Shown here one piece after another: positions 27,201 through 35,130 of a stretch of 64,000 nucleotides of DNA. Every line of letters starts with the position of its first letter. Position 1 is the first letter of the stretch. The stretch comes from Streptomyces viridochromogenes (GTDB lineage Bacteria; Actinomycetota; Actinomycetes; Streptomycetales; Streptomycetaceae), in NCBI RefSeq assembly GCF_001270495.1, contig NZ_LGUR01000117.1, positions 186,001 to 250,000 of the forward strand. The letters run 5' to 3'. The position numbers and the translations under genes were made by a program. Below the pieces are notes generated by a model. That model searched no databases, was not told the DNA's origin, and worked only from the letters and a program-made list of their open reading frames with translations.

Positions 27201-28007
27201 CGGGACGGTGTACGAGCCGTCCTCGGCGACCTTGATACGGAGGATCTTGCCGCGCAGGTCGTTGGTGTTGGCCGAGCTGCGGCGGGCGTCGAAGGCGGGG
27301 TTGCGGCCCTCGCGGTCGTCGATCGGCGTGTAGCCGTCGGAGGCGAAGGGGTTGGTGTCGTCGCCGGTCGACAGGTAGAGGTTGCCGTCCGCGTCGAAGT
27401 CGATGTCGCCGCCGACGTGGCAGCAGGTGCCGCGGGAGGCCGCGACGTCGATGACCTTCTTCTCGCTGGCCGTGTTCAGCGTGCCGTTGGCGTTCAGGAC
27501 GAAGCGGGAGAGGCGGTTGACGCCGTCGAACTTCTTGAAGTCCTCGGCGGTGCCGGTCTCCGGGGCGTCGCCCGCGGGGGTGTCGAGCGGCGGGGCGTAG
27601 TAGAGGTAGATCGCCCGGTTGTCGGTGAAGTCCGGGTCGATGCCGACGCCCTGGAGGCCCTCCTCGTCGTGGCTGTAGACGGGGATCTTGCCGGCGATCT
27701 TGGTGACGCCGCCCTGGTCGGTGAGGCGCAGCGTGCCGTCGCGCGAGGTGTGCAACACGCTGCGGTTCGGGAGCACGGCGAGCGACATCGGCTCGCCCAT
27801 CTCGGGTTCGCCCTTGGCGAGCGGCACCTGCTGGAACTGTCCCTCGGCGGCTGCCGGTTCGTCGTGTTCCGGGTGGCCGGGGTGGGCGCCGGCGACGGTC
27901 GCCGGGGCGCCCACGGTCAGGAGCAGGCCGGTGAACAGGGCGACGGCGGTGCGAAGTCCGGGGCGCCTGGGGGTGTTGCGGGTGCTTCTGAGTCTGGTTC
28001 TGTGCAC
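24282..28007 (-). CDS. Giant secreted sugar dehydrogenase-PKD-CBM6-ThuA-3-keto-disaccharide hydrolase fusion
   Basis: A 1241-residue secreted enzyme. Order: signal peptide (about 1-42), glucose/sorbosone-dehydrogenase beta-propeller (about 55-495; GLQGVGIDPDF, CCHVGGDIDFDADGNLYLSTGDD, EIYAMGFRNPFR). Next come a PKD domain (near 544, SWDFGDGTKGEG) and a CBM6-like domain (about 710-825, TVGNINDGDWISF). A ThuA glutamine-amidotransferase-like domain follows (about 830-1040, VLVFSKTAGFRHDSIPAG, GGYMGIHAAADTEYDW), then a 3-keto-disaccharide hydrolase (DUF1080) domain (about 1058-1241, IFNGQTLDGWKQAG). GTG 28007 follows GGAGGGACTTC. The fold set implies oxidation of a sugar followed by cleavage of the 3-keto glycoside outside the cell. 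Upstream lie six 19-bp repeats and an operator shared with the ROK gene. Confidence 0.88.
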   Translation of the reverse strand: MHRTRLRSTRNTPRRPGLRTAVALFTGLLLTVGAPATVAGAHPGHPEHDEPAAAEGQFQQVPLAKGEPEMGEPMSLAVLPNRSVLHTSRDGTLRLTDQGGVTKIAGKIPVYSHDEEGLQGVGIDPDFTDNRAIYLYYAPPLDTPAGDAPETGTAEDFKKFDGVNRLSRFVLNANGTLNTASEKKVIDVAASRGTCCHVGGDIDFDADGNLYLSTGDDTNPFASDGYTPIDDREGRNPAFDARRSSANTNDLRGKILRIKVAEDGSYTVPEGNLFAPGTDKTRPEIYAMGFRNPFRMSVDDKTGIVYVGDYGPDAGAASPSRGPAGQVEFAKVTKAANFGWPFCTGNNDAYVDYDFATGTSGEKFDCAAPKNTSPYNTGLVDLPPAQAAWIPYDGGSVPEFGSGSESPMAGPVYRYDPDLDSGVKFPEAYDGDFFAGEFGRRWIKRIEQNEDGSVAKINDFPWTGTQIMDMEFGPDGALYVLDYGISWFQGDEHSALYRIENAEDGFSPIAEVSADKTSGAVGLKVTFTGAAKDADSPELTYSWDFGDGTKGEGLNPTHRYKKAGTYTATFTAKDPEGNTGNASTRIVVGNTEPKVRIDVPGNGALAEFGKPVPFKVTVTDPEETIDCSKVKVVYSLGHDSHAHELTSEMGCEGTLKPPAGDGGHDPNANIYGVVGASYTDSGANGQEALTGTARTVLQPLHRQGEHFTTQSGVSVIDKTGANGGKTVGNINDGDWISFTPYRFDGQKKMTVRASSGGAGGFIELRTGSPDGPLHGSAYIPPTGGWETFQNLDVPLRALPKRTTEIYLVFRGGEGALYDVDDFEFSTQPFKGGKKVLVFSKTAGFRHDSIPAGITALKELGAPAGITVDATEEARQFTTTNLAKYDAVAFLSTTGDVLNADQQKAFEDYVAGGGGYMGIHAAADTEYDWAFYGGLVGAYFDSHPAIQKATVRVEDHDHPSTAHLGETWERTDEWYNYRTNPREQAKVLATLDETTYQGGNMKGDHPIAWCQSYGGGRSFYTGGGHTKESYAEEAFRAHLLGGLQYATGQVKADCKPSKDYRKIFNGQTLDGWKQAGPGKFNVKDGTLESEGGMGLLWYQAKELKSYSLKLDWKMQGDDNSGIFVGFPASGDPWSAVNKGYEVQIDATDAPERTTGSVYSFKSANIKARDQVLRPPGQWNSYEIKVQGERLQVFLNGVKINDFTNKDPERSLTDGHIGLQNHGADDQVSFRNIQLKELPTTGG

Positions 28008-28105
28008 GAAGTCCCTCCGGGAACGGGTGGGCCGTACGGGGTGGGTGCGAAGACGTGCGGTGCGGGCGCCGGGGTGCGCCGTCACCCCGGAGGTGGCTGT
28101 GCCAT

Positions 28106-28219
28106 GAACACTTCCGCGTGTCCTGAGCACTTCCGTGTGCGATGACCACTTCCGTGCGTCAAGAGCACATCCGTGCGTCAAGAACACTTCCGTGTGTCCT
28201 GAACACTTCAGGGACGGTA
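28106..28219. repeat. Six tandem 19-bp repeats in a promoter region
   Basis: Six contiguous 19-bp units starting at 28106, 28125, 28144, 28163, 28182 and 28201; consensus GAACACTTCCGTGTGTCCT, with the last half-decayed. They lie 99-212 bp upstream of the GTG of the secreted fusion enzyme, between it and the shared palindrome at 28267. The 357-bp gene-free stretch 28008-28364 otherwise holds only the operator. No spacers, so not CRISPR; possibly clustered protein sites. Confidence 0.92.
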
Positions 28220-28266
28220 ACCGCGTCCGTGCGGGGCGAACACCCCTTGCGTCAGACTCGGTCGCC

Positions 28267-28289
28267 CTTTCTCCCAGCACAGGACAAAG
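28267..28289. promoter_or_regulatory. 8-7-8 palindrome, candidate ROK operator (copy 1)
   Basis: On the minus strand CTTTGTCC, 7 nt, GGAGAAAG: arms complementary in 7 of 8 positions. The identical arms occur at 36447-36469 upstream of the ROK gene. It lies about 260 bp before the secreted fusion enzyme. Likely a regulon operator (inference). Confidence 0.68.
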
Positions 28290-28364
28290 CAGGATCCGCG
28301 CAGGTCGGAGGGGGGGCCGGCGGTGCGTCCGGTCCCCGTCCCCGACCAGCGCCGGGTACTCGGT

Positions 28365-29363
28365 TCAGTTGTTGAACGCGGCGTCGAAGGACGCGCTGGG
28401 CGGCTCGAAGTCGTATGCCTTGAGACGGGCCAGCGCCTCGGGGGCGCCCTGGAGCCGGTCCATGCCGGCGTCCTCCCACTCCACGGAGATCGGGCCCTTG
28501 TAGTCGATGGAGCGCAGCATCCGGAAGACGTCCTCCCAGGGGACGTCGCCGTGCCCGGCCGACACGAAGTCCCAGCCCCGACGCGGGTCGCCCCACGGCA
28601 GGTGGGAGCCGAGGCGGCCGTTGCGGCCGTCCAGGCGTTTGCGGGCCTCCTTGCAGTCGACGTGGTAGATGCGGTCGCGGAAGTCCCACAGGAAACCGAC
28701 GGGGTCGAGGTCCTGCCACACGAAGTGGGAGGGGTCGAAGTTCAGGCCGAAGGCCGGGCGGCCCCCGACAGCCTCCAGGGCCCGCCAGGTCGTCCAGTAG
28801 TCGTAGGCGATCTCGCTGGGATGGACTTCGTGCGCGAACCGCACGCCCTCCTCGTCGAAGACGTCCAGGATGGGGTTCCAGCGGGTGGCGAAGTCCTCGT
28901 AACCTCGCTCGATCATCGACTCCGGCACGGGCGGGAACATGGCGACCAGATGCCAGATGGCGGAGCCGGTGAAGCCGATCACCGTGTCGACGCCGAGGGC
29001 GGCGGCAGCGCGCGCGGTGTCCTTCATCCGGTCCGCGGCCCGCCTGCGCACCCCCTCCGGGTCACCGTCGGCCCATACCTCGGCCGGCAGAATGGCCTGG
29101 TGACGCTCGTCGATGATGGCGTCGCAGACGGCCTGGCCGACCAGGTGGTTGGAGATCGCCCAGCACTTGAGGCCGTACTTGTCGAGCAGCGCCTTCCTGG
29201 AGTCGATGTACGACGGGTCCGCGAGGGCCTTGTCGACCTCGAAGTGGTCGCCCCAGCAGGCGAGTTCGAGTCCGTCATAGCCGAAGTCGCGGGCGAGCCG
29301 GCAGACCTCCTCCAACGGCAGGTCGGCCCACTGGCCGGTGAACAGCGTGAACGTACGCGGCAT
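28365..29363 (-). CDS. Sugar phosphate isomerase/epimerase family protein
   Basis: A 332-residue cytosolic xylose-isomerase-like TIM barrel. Visible: [36 protein letters not shown] (metal Glu/Asp), [28 protein letters not shown] (Glu), [13 protein letters not shown] (Asp, His), [23 protein letters not shown] 29363 is preceded by GAGGAGG. It follows the Gfo/Idh gene by 38 nt, the common pairing for 3-keto sugar or inositol metabolism. Hexose, inosose or 3-keto glycoside substrates are all possible; not resolvable from sequence. Confidence 0.87.
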   Translation of the reverse strand: MPRTFTLFTGQWADLPLEEVCRLARDFGYDGLELACWGDHFEVDKALADPSYIDSRKALLDKYGLKCWAISNHLVGQAVCDAIIDERHQAILPAEVWADGDPEGVRRRAADRMKDTARAAAALGVDTVIGFTGSAIWHLVAMFPPVPESMIERGYEDFATRWNPILDVFDEEGVRFAHEVHPSEIAYDYWTTWRALEAVGGRPAFGLNFDPSHFVWQDLDPVGFLWDFRDRIYHVDCKEARKRLDGRNGRLGSHLPWGDPRRGWDFVSAGHGDVPWEDVFRMLRSIDYKGPISVEWEDAGMDRLQGAPEALARLKAYDFEPPSASFDAAFNN

Positions 29364-29401
29364 TGCGCGTCAGCCTCCTCGGACCGCTATCAGGGTGTGG
29401 T

Positions 29402-30700
29402 TCAGACCGCAATCGGGGTGTAGACGGAGTTCTTCTCGGCGCTCTCCTCCACCGCCGCCAGCACGCGCTGCACCTGCAACCCGTCGGCGAAGGAGGGCTC
29501 GGGCTGCCGGCCCTCGGCGATGGCGTGGACCAGGTCACGGGCCTGGTGGACGAAGGTGTGCTCGTAGCCGAGGCCGTGGCCCGGGGGCCACCAGGCGTCC
29601 AGGTAGGGGTGGTCGGGCTCGGTGACCAGGATGCGGCGGAAGCCGGCGTGGACCTGGGGTTCCGTGCCGTCGTGGTAGGCGAGTTCGTTGAGGCGCTCCA
29701 GGTCGAAGGCCAACGAGCCGTGTTCGCCGTTGAGTTCGATGCGCAGGGAGTTCTTGCGGCCGGTGGCATAGCGGGTGGCCTCGAAGGACGCGAGGGCGCC
29801 GGAGGCGAAGCGGCCGGTGAACAGGGCGGCGTCATCGACGGTGACCTGTCCGGTGGCGTCCTCGGACGCGACCGCGGACAGCCCCTTCACCGCCCCGCCG
29901 GGCAGCGGCCGTTCCTTGACGAAGGTCTCCGTCACCGCGGACACCCCGGTCAGCCGCTCCCCCGCCAGGTATTGCGCGAGGTCGATGATGTGGGCGCCCA
30001 GGTCGCCGAGCGCGCCCGAACCGGCCAGTTCCTTGCGCAGCCGCCAGGTCAGCGGGGCCGCGGGGTCCACGAGCCAGTCCTGGAGGTACGACACCCGCAC
30101 ATGGCGCAGACGGCCCACTCGGCCCTCGGCGACCATGCTGCGGGCGAGAGCGGTGGCGGGCACTCGGCGGTAATTGAAGCCGACCATCGCCAACTGGCCG
30201 CGCGCGTACGCCGCTTCGGCCGCCGTCACCATCGTCTCGGCCTCCTCGACGCTGTTCGCGAGGGGCTTCTCGCACAGGACGTGCTTGCCGGCCGCCAGCG
30301 CGGCGAGCGCGATCTCGGCGTGGCTGTCGCCCGGGGTGCAGATGTCCACGAGGTCGATGTCGTCCCGCGCGATCAGGGCACGCCAGTCGGTCTCGGTCGC
30401 CGCCCAGCCGTGCCGCTCGGCCGCCGTCCGTACGGCGGTGGCGTCCCGCCCGCAGATCGCGGCCAGGACCGGGCTGCGGGGCAGGTCGAAGACACGGCCC
30501 GCCGTGCGCCAGCCCTGCGAGTGCGCGGCGCCCATGAAGGCGTAGCCGACCATGCCGACGCGCAGCGGCCGCTTTCCGGCCGCCGTGCCGGGTGGGGACA
30601 CCCCGGCCCCGGTCTCGGCCGCGGGGCCGGGCCCGCCCGCCTCGGCGACCGTGGCCCTTGCCTGCGCCTCGGCCCCGTCGGGCTGCTGCGGCTGTCCCAT
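29402..30700 (-). CDS. Gfo/Idh/MocA family oxidoreductase
   Basis: A 432-residue NAD(P)-dependent sugar/cyclitol dehydrogenase. After a 45-residue flexible N-terminus comes the Rossmann motif LRVGMVGYAFMGAAHSQGW, then DLVDICTPGDSH and the catalytic lysine in VLCEKPLANS. GALGDLGAHIIDLAQYL carries the His/Asp active-site pair. ATG 30700 follows GAGGAGGA. Pairs with the isomerase and is close kin in organisation to ThuB, which makes 3-keto sugars from trehalose; the ThuA domain in the next enzyme supports such a pathway (inference). Confidence 0.88.
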   Translation of the reverse strand: MGQPQQPDGAEAQARATVAEAGGPGPAAETGAGVSPPGTAAGKRPLRVGMVGYAFMGAAHSQGWRTAGRVFDLPRSPVLAAICGRDATAVRTAAERHGWAATETDWRALIARDDIDLVDICTPGDSHAEIALAALAAGKHVLCEKPLANSVEEAETMVTAAEAAYARGQLAMVGFNYRRVPATALARSMVAEGRVGRLRHVRVSYLQDWLVDPAAPLTWRLRKELAGSGALGDLGAHIIDLAQYLAGERLTGVSAVTETFVKERPLPGGAVKGLSAVASEDATGQVTVDDAALFTGRFASGALASFEATRYATGRKNSLRIELNGEHGSLAFDLERLNELAYHDGTEPQVHAGFRRILVTEPDHPYLDAWWPPGHGLGYEHTFVHQARDLVHAIAEGRQPEPSFADGLQVQRVLAAVEESAEKNSVYTPIAV

Positions 30701-31390
30701 GCGATAGTCCTCCTCGTCGTCGTGCCGCGGTGGGGGGTTGCGGGGGCGTCCTGCGGATCGTGCCGTCCTCACTGCCCGGGTCTCGCCGGAGCTACGGCTG
30801 TGCCTGTCGCGGTGCGGCGGTCGCCGTTGGGTGTTCCTCGGCGTTGGCCGCCGCCCGGTCCACGGCAACGGCCGCCGCAGGCGAACGGCTTCCCGGCTTC
30901 GGCCACTTGGGCTCCCGAGGCTCGATCACCGAGCTCCGAAGGCGACCACCCGAGGCCCTGAGCCCCCGAGGTCCGGAGGCCCCGCAAGCCCGCAAGCCCG
31001 CAGGTCCGGGGGTCCGGAGGTCCGGAGGTCCGGAGGTCCGGAGGTCCGGAGGTCCGGAGGCATCGGCCTCCCAAGCTCCGCCACCTCCGCTGCCCAAGCC
31101 CGGTCGCCCCGGCAGCCCCGGTCCCGGCCACCTCGGCCGCCCAGGCCCAGGCCGCCTCGGCTCCTCCGGCCCCGGCCACCGCGGTCCCCGGCTCAGATAC
31201 GGCCACACCGCCGCACGGCCCCTGGGCCACTCGGCCCACACGGCCACTCGGCTCCACGACCCCACCGCCCGAAGTCCTCGACCCCGCTCGGTCGGCCCGT
31301 GGTCAGGTGCCGCGCTCTGGTCGGCTCGATCCGCTGGACGCTCCCCGCCCTGCCCGACGGACGCCTCGGCCCCGTCGGACAGGGTGCGCC
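30701..31390. other. 690-bp gene-free, low-complexity interval inside the sugar run
   Basis: No frame on either strand looks like a protein: translations are Pro/Arg/Gly/Ser-rich with no domain. It separates the substrate-binding protein from the Gfo/Idh gene, both on the minus strand, and contains a 9-bp tandem array (31003-31070) and Pro-rich GC repeats to about 31190. I see no clear promoter or terminator hairpin. Confidence 0.7.
31003..31070. repeat. 9-bp tandem repeats (TCCGGAGGT)
   Basis: About seven head-to-tail copies of TCCGGAGGT; the first copies are slightly diverged. Each unit contains the self-complementary word TCCGGA, so transcripts could fold in many registers. It sits in the non-coding interval downstream of the sugar-binding lipoprotein gene. 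Confidence 0.88.
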
Positions 31391-32428
31391 TCACTTGAAG
31401 CCGGTGGGCATGTACTGGTCGACGTTGTCCTTGTCGACCACCGCCGAGTAGAGCGTGATCGAGGCCGGGATCTCGAACTCGGCCATGCCGCTGACACCGT
31501 CGCCCTGACCCAGCGCACGGGCCAGGTCGATGGCGGACGCCGCCATGGTCGGCGGGTACAGGACGGTGGCCTTGAGGACGCCGTTGTCCTGCTTGATCGC
31601 CTGGAAGGCGGACAGCGCGCCCGCACCGCCGACCATGAGGAAGTCGTCGCGCCCGGCCTGCTCGATGGCCCGCAGCGCGCCCACGCCCTGGTCGTCGTCG
31701 TGGTTCCACAGGGCGTCGAACTTCGACTGGGCCTGCAGGAGTTGGGCCATCTTGGCCTGCCCGGACTCGACCGTGAACTCGGCCGCCTGACGGGCCACCT
31801 TCTTGATGTTGGGGTAGTTCTTCAGGGCGTCGTCGAAGCCCTGGGTGCGCTGCTGGGTCAGCTCCAGGTTGTCCAGCCCGGCCAGTTCGATGACCTTGGC
31901 GTCGGACTTCCCCTTGAGCTTCTCGCCGATGTAGTGACCGGCGTTCAGGCCCATCCCGTAGTTGTCGCCGCCGATCCAGCAGCGGTACGCCTGCGGGGAG
32001 TTGAAGATCCGGTCGAGGTTGACGACCGGGATACGGGCCCGCATCGCCTTCAGGCCGACCTGGGTGAGCGCCTTGCCGTCGGCGGGCAGCACCACCAGGA
32101 CGTCGACCTTCTTGTTGATCAGTGTCTCGATCTGGCCGATCTGCGCGGCGGTGTCGTTCGACCCCTCGGTGATCTCCAGGGTCACGTCCGAGTACTTCTT
32201 GGCCCGGCTCTTGGCGTTGTCGTTGATGGCGTTGAGCCAGCCGTGGTCGGCCTGCGGGCCGGCGAAGCCGATGGTGACCTCCTTGCCGGGCTTGTCGTCG
32301 GCGGCCGGCTGGTCGTTCGCGGCCGGCTCGTCGCCGGACTCGTTGCTCGTGCAACCCGCGAGGAGGGCCCCCGCCCCGATGGCGGCGGATCCGAAGAGCA
32401 GCCCTCTGCGACTGGTGAGCTCTGGCAT
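31391..32428 (-). CDS. Sugar ABC transporter substrate-binding lipoprotein
   Basis: A 345-residue extracytoplasmic receptor of the ribose/galactose (Peripla_BP_4) class. The N-terminus SRRGLLFGSAAIGAGALLAGC combines a twin-arginine-like signal with a lipobox, so it is a lipid-anchored protein. The mature domain begins near VTIGFAGPQADHGWLNAI; ligand-pocket candidates are WNHDDDQG and VNLDRIF. ATG 32428 follows AGGAAAGGG. Ends a ROK-ATPase-permease-binding protein series and should deliver a mono- or small oligosaccharide or cyclitol; the ligand is unknown. Confidence 0.9.
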   Translation of the reverse strand: MPELTSRRGLLFGSAAIGAGALLAGCTSNESGDEPAANDQPAADDKPGKEVTIGFAGPQADHGWLNAINDNAKSRAKKYSDVTLEITEGSNDTAAQIGQIETLINKKVDVLVVLPADGKALTQVGLKAMRARIPVVNLDRIFNSPQAYRCWIGGDNYGMGLNAGHYIGEKLKGKSDAKVIELAGLDNLELTQQRTQGFDDALKNYPNIKKVARQAAEFTVESGQAKMAQLLQAQSKFDALWNHDDDQGVGALRAIEQAGRDDFLMVGGAGALSAFQAIKQDNGVLKATVLYPPTMAASAIDLARALGQGDGVSGMAEFEIPASITLYSAVVDKDNVDQYMPTGFK

Positions 32429-32478
32429 GGCGGTGAACCCTTTCCTCAGGTCTTGCTGAGCGGGAAGCGGTACGGCCC

Positions 32479-33498
32479 TCAGGTCGTGCTCGCGGTACGG
32501 CGCTGGACCAGCACGGCGGCGACGATGATCGCGCCCTTGGCGATCTGCTGGACGTCGCTCTGCAGGTTGTTCAGGGCGAAGATGTTGGTGATCGTGGTGA
32601 AGATCAGGACGCCGAGCACGGAGCCGACGATGGTGCCACGGCCCCCGCTGAGCAGGGTGCCGCCGATGATCGCGGCCGCGATGGCGTCGAGTTCGTAGAG
32701 GTTGCCGTTGGTGTTCTGGCCGGAGCCGGCGAGGATGATCAGCAGGAAGGCGGCGATGCCGCAGCACAGTCCGGACAGCAGGTAGAGGTAGAGCCGCTGG
32801 CGGCGGACGTCGATGCCGGCGAGCCGGGCCGCCTCCGCGTTGCCGCCGACGGCGACCGTGCGGCGTCCGAAGGTGGTGCGGTTCAGGATCAGCCAGCCGA
32901 TGATCGTCACGACTGCGAACACCATGACCAGTGGTGGAATGCCGAGCACATAGGCGTCGCGCTCGCCGAGGTCCAGTACAGAGGGCACGGTGACGATCTG
33001 CGTCTTGCCGTCCGTGATCTGGAGCGCCAGTCCGCGCGCGGAGGCCAGCATGGCGAGCGTGGCGATGAACGGGACTATCGCGCCGTACGCGATCAGCATC
33101 CCGTTGACCAGCCCGCACCCCAGGCCGACGACCACCGCGGTGAACAGGATGCCGACGAAGCCGTACTCCTGTGTCGCGACCGTGGTCGCCCACACCGAGG
33201 CGAGCGCCACGATCGCGCCGACGGACAGGTCGATGCCGCCGGAGACGATGACGAAGGTCATGCCGACGGTGACGACGCCGATCACGGAGGCCTGAGTGAG
33301 GACGAGTTGGAGGTTGCGGGTGTCCAGGAACTCGTCCGGCTTGGTGATGCCGCCGATGATGATCAGGACGGCGAGGACGCCGAGCAGGGAGAGGGTGCGC
33401 ACGTCGGCGCGGGCCATCAGGCCGCGCCAGGCGGGCGGTGCACCGGCCGACGGCACCTTGCCGGTGCTGTCCCGGGGCGGTGAGGCGTGCTGCGTCAT
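32479..33498 (-). CDS. Sugar ABC transporter permease (RbsC class)
   Basis: A 339-residue membrane protein with about 8-10 hydrophobic helices. VGMTFVIVSGGIDLSVGAIVALASV is the family signature and AVGGNAEAARLAGIDVRRQRL the cytoplasmic coupling loop; IIGGTLLSGGRGTIVGSVLG is near the C-terminus. Its ATG overlaps the ATPase stop by 4 nt (33495-33498). Probably works as a homodimer because no second permease gene is present. Confidence 0.92.
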   Translation of the reverse strand: MTQHASPPRDSTGKVPSAGAPPAWRGLMARADVRTLSLLGVLAVLIIIGGITKPDEFLDTRNLQLVLTQASVIGVVTVGMTFVIVSGGIDLSVGAIVALASVWATTVATQEYGFVGILFTAVVVGLGCGLVNGMLIAYGAIVPFIATLAMLASARGLALQITDGKTQIVTVPSVLDLGERDAYVLGIPPLVMVFAVVTIIGWLILNRTTFGRRTVAVGGNAEAARLAGIDVRRQRLYLYLLSGLCCGIAAFLLIILAGSGQNTNGNLYELDAIAAAIIGGTLLSGGRGTIVGSVLGVLIFTTITNIFALNNLQSDVQQIAKGAIIVAAVLVQRRTASTT

Positions 33499-35018
33499 GA
33501 CGCCGGGCTTCCTTCCATGACGAGGTCGAGTACGCGGTGTTCGTCGAGTTCACGGGCCGGTGCTGTGTGGACGACGCGCCCTTCGCGCAGTACCAGCACG
33601 CGGTCGGCGAGGCCCAGCACTTCGGGCACTTCGCTGGAGACCAGCAGGACGGCGAGGCCTTCGTCGGCCAGCCGCCGCACGACTGCGTACAGTTCGGCGC
33701 GGGCTCCGACGTCGACGCCGCGAGTGGGTTCGTCGAGCAGCAGCACCCGGCAGCCGCGCAGCAGCCAGCGGGCCAGGACGGCCTTCTGCTGGTTGCCGCC
33801 GGACAGGGTGCGCACCGGCACGTTCGGGTTGTCGGGCCGCAGCGACAGCTCGCGGGTCGCGGCCCTCGCGGCCCCCAGTTCGGCGGCCCGGTCGATCCAG
33901 CCGCCGCGTGAGAAGCGGGACATGGAGGAGACGGAGACGTTGCGGGTGACGGACTCCAGCATGAGCAGCGCCTGTGCCTTGCGTTCCTCGGGCGCGAGCC
34001 CGAGCCCGGCGCGCACGGCTGCCCGCACACTGCCGGGCCTCAACTCCCGCCCGTCCACCAGGACTTGACCGGCATCGGGCTTCCTCGCCCCGTAGATCGT
34101 CTCCAGGATCTCGGAGCGCCCCGAGCCCACCAGCCCGGCGAGCCCGACGATCTCGCCGGGCCGCACGCTCAGGTCGAGCGGCTCGAACTCCCCGTTCCGG
34201 GCGAGTCCCCGGACCTCCAGCACCGGCTGCCCGACCGCCGCCATGTCCTTGGCCGGCCGCTCGGGAAAGACGTACTCGACATTGCGTCCCGTCATCAGCG
34301 CCACGACCTCGCGCGTCGGCGTCGTCTTCGCCGGAAGCCCGACCGCCACGGCCCGCCCGTCCTTCAGCACCGTCACCCGGTCGCCGATCCTGCGGATCTC
34401 CTCCAGCCGGTGCGAGATGTAGACGACGGCGACTCCGGCGGCGGTGAGGTCCCCGACGATGCGGAAGAGGTTGTCGACCTCGTCCGGGTCGAGGGCCGCG
34501 GACGGCTCGTCCATCACGATCAGCCGTACGTCGTGGGAGAGCGCCCGCGCCATGGAGACGATCTGCTGCTGCGCCGCCGACAACTCCCCGACCAGACGCG
34601 CCGGATCGATCTCCGGATGCCCAAGTCGCTTGAGTAGCTGGGCGGTTGACTCCCGAGCTACCTTTCCGCGTACGACGAAGCCGGCGGCCGTGGGTTCATG
34701 GCCGAGGTGGACGTTCTCGGCCACCGACAGATGCTCGACGAGGTCGAGTTCCTGGTAGATGGTGGCGATGCCGAGACGCATGGCGGCGATGGGCGAGCGG
34801 AGCGTGACCGGTTCGCCGCGCCAGTGGATGGTGCCGGTGTCGGGCTGGTGGGCGCCGGCCAGGACCTTGATGAGGGTGGACTTGCCGGCGCCGTTCTGGC
34901 CGAGCAGGCAGTGCACTTCACCGGCCTGGACGTCGAGGGCGACGCCGTCGAGGGCGCGGACTCCGGGGAACGACTTGGTGATGCCGGACATGCTGAGCAG
35001 CGGTGGTTCTGGTGCCAT
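33495..35018 (-). CDS. Sugar ABC transporter ATPase, two-domain (RbsA/MglA class)
   Basis: A 507-residue tandem ATPase. First domain: Walker A LGQNGAGKST, signature GELSAAQQQI, Walker B RLIVMDEPSAAL. Second domain has the typical degenerate Walker A AGLVGSGRSE, signature TLSGGNQQKAVLARW and Walker B VLLLDEPTRGVDVGA. ATG 35018 follows AAGGGGACCTC. 112 nt after the ROK gene; energises the permease it overlaps. Confidence 0.94.
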   Translation of the reverse strand: MAPEPPLLSMSGITKSFPGVRALDGVALDVQAGEVHCLLGQNGAGKSTLIKVLAGAHQPDTGTIHWRGEPVTLRSPIAAMRLGIATIYQELDLVEHLSVAENVHLGHEPTAAGFVVRGKVARESTAQLLKRLGHPEIDPARLVGELSAAQQQIVSMARALSHDVRLIVMDEPSAALDPDEVDNLFRIVGDLTAAGVAVVYISHRLEEIRRIGDRVTVLKDGRAVAVGLPAKTTPTREVVALMTGRNVEYVFPERPAKDMAAVGQPVLEVRGLARNGEFEPLDLSVRPGEIVGLAGLVGSGRSEILETIYGARKPDAGQVLVDGRELRPGSVRAAVRAGLGLAPEERKAQALLMLESVTRNVSVSSMSRFSRGGWIDRAAELGAARAATRELSLRPDNPNVPVRTLSGGNQQKAVLARWLLRGCRVLLLDEPTRGVDVGARAELYAVVRRLADEGLAVLLVSSEVPEVLGLADRVLVLREGRVVHTAPARELDEHRVLDLVMEGSPAS

Positions 35019-35130
35019 GAGGTCCCCTTGGCGGGCGTGCGGGCCGGTTTCAGGGCGGGGCGAGGCAGAGCAGGGCAGGGCTGAGCGCTGTGCGAGGTGC
35101 GGTGCTGGTGAGCCGTACGCAGTGAGTGGC

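Noticed and set aside
22815..28145. Very long plus-strand open frame (over 1700 codons) across the cyclase and the secreted fusion enzyme
   Set aside because: Translation is Val/Arg/Gly-rich without any domain; it is the antisense shadow of GC-biased minus-strand genes.
28106..28219. Possible CRISPR array
   Set aside because: Units are contiguous 19-mers without spacers and no cas genes are present.
31003..31070. Possible CRISPR or coding repeat
   Set aside because: 9-bp tandem units without spacers; frames give only Ser-Gly-Gly-Pro-Glu-Val-Arg-type repeats without start or domain.
31391..34030. Continuous frame reading from the ATPase region through the permease into the binding protein
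   Set aside because: Only the last 345 codons are the lipoprotein; the upstream part is out of frame with the real permease and ATPase.
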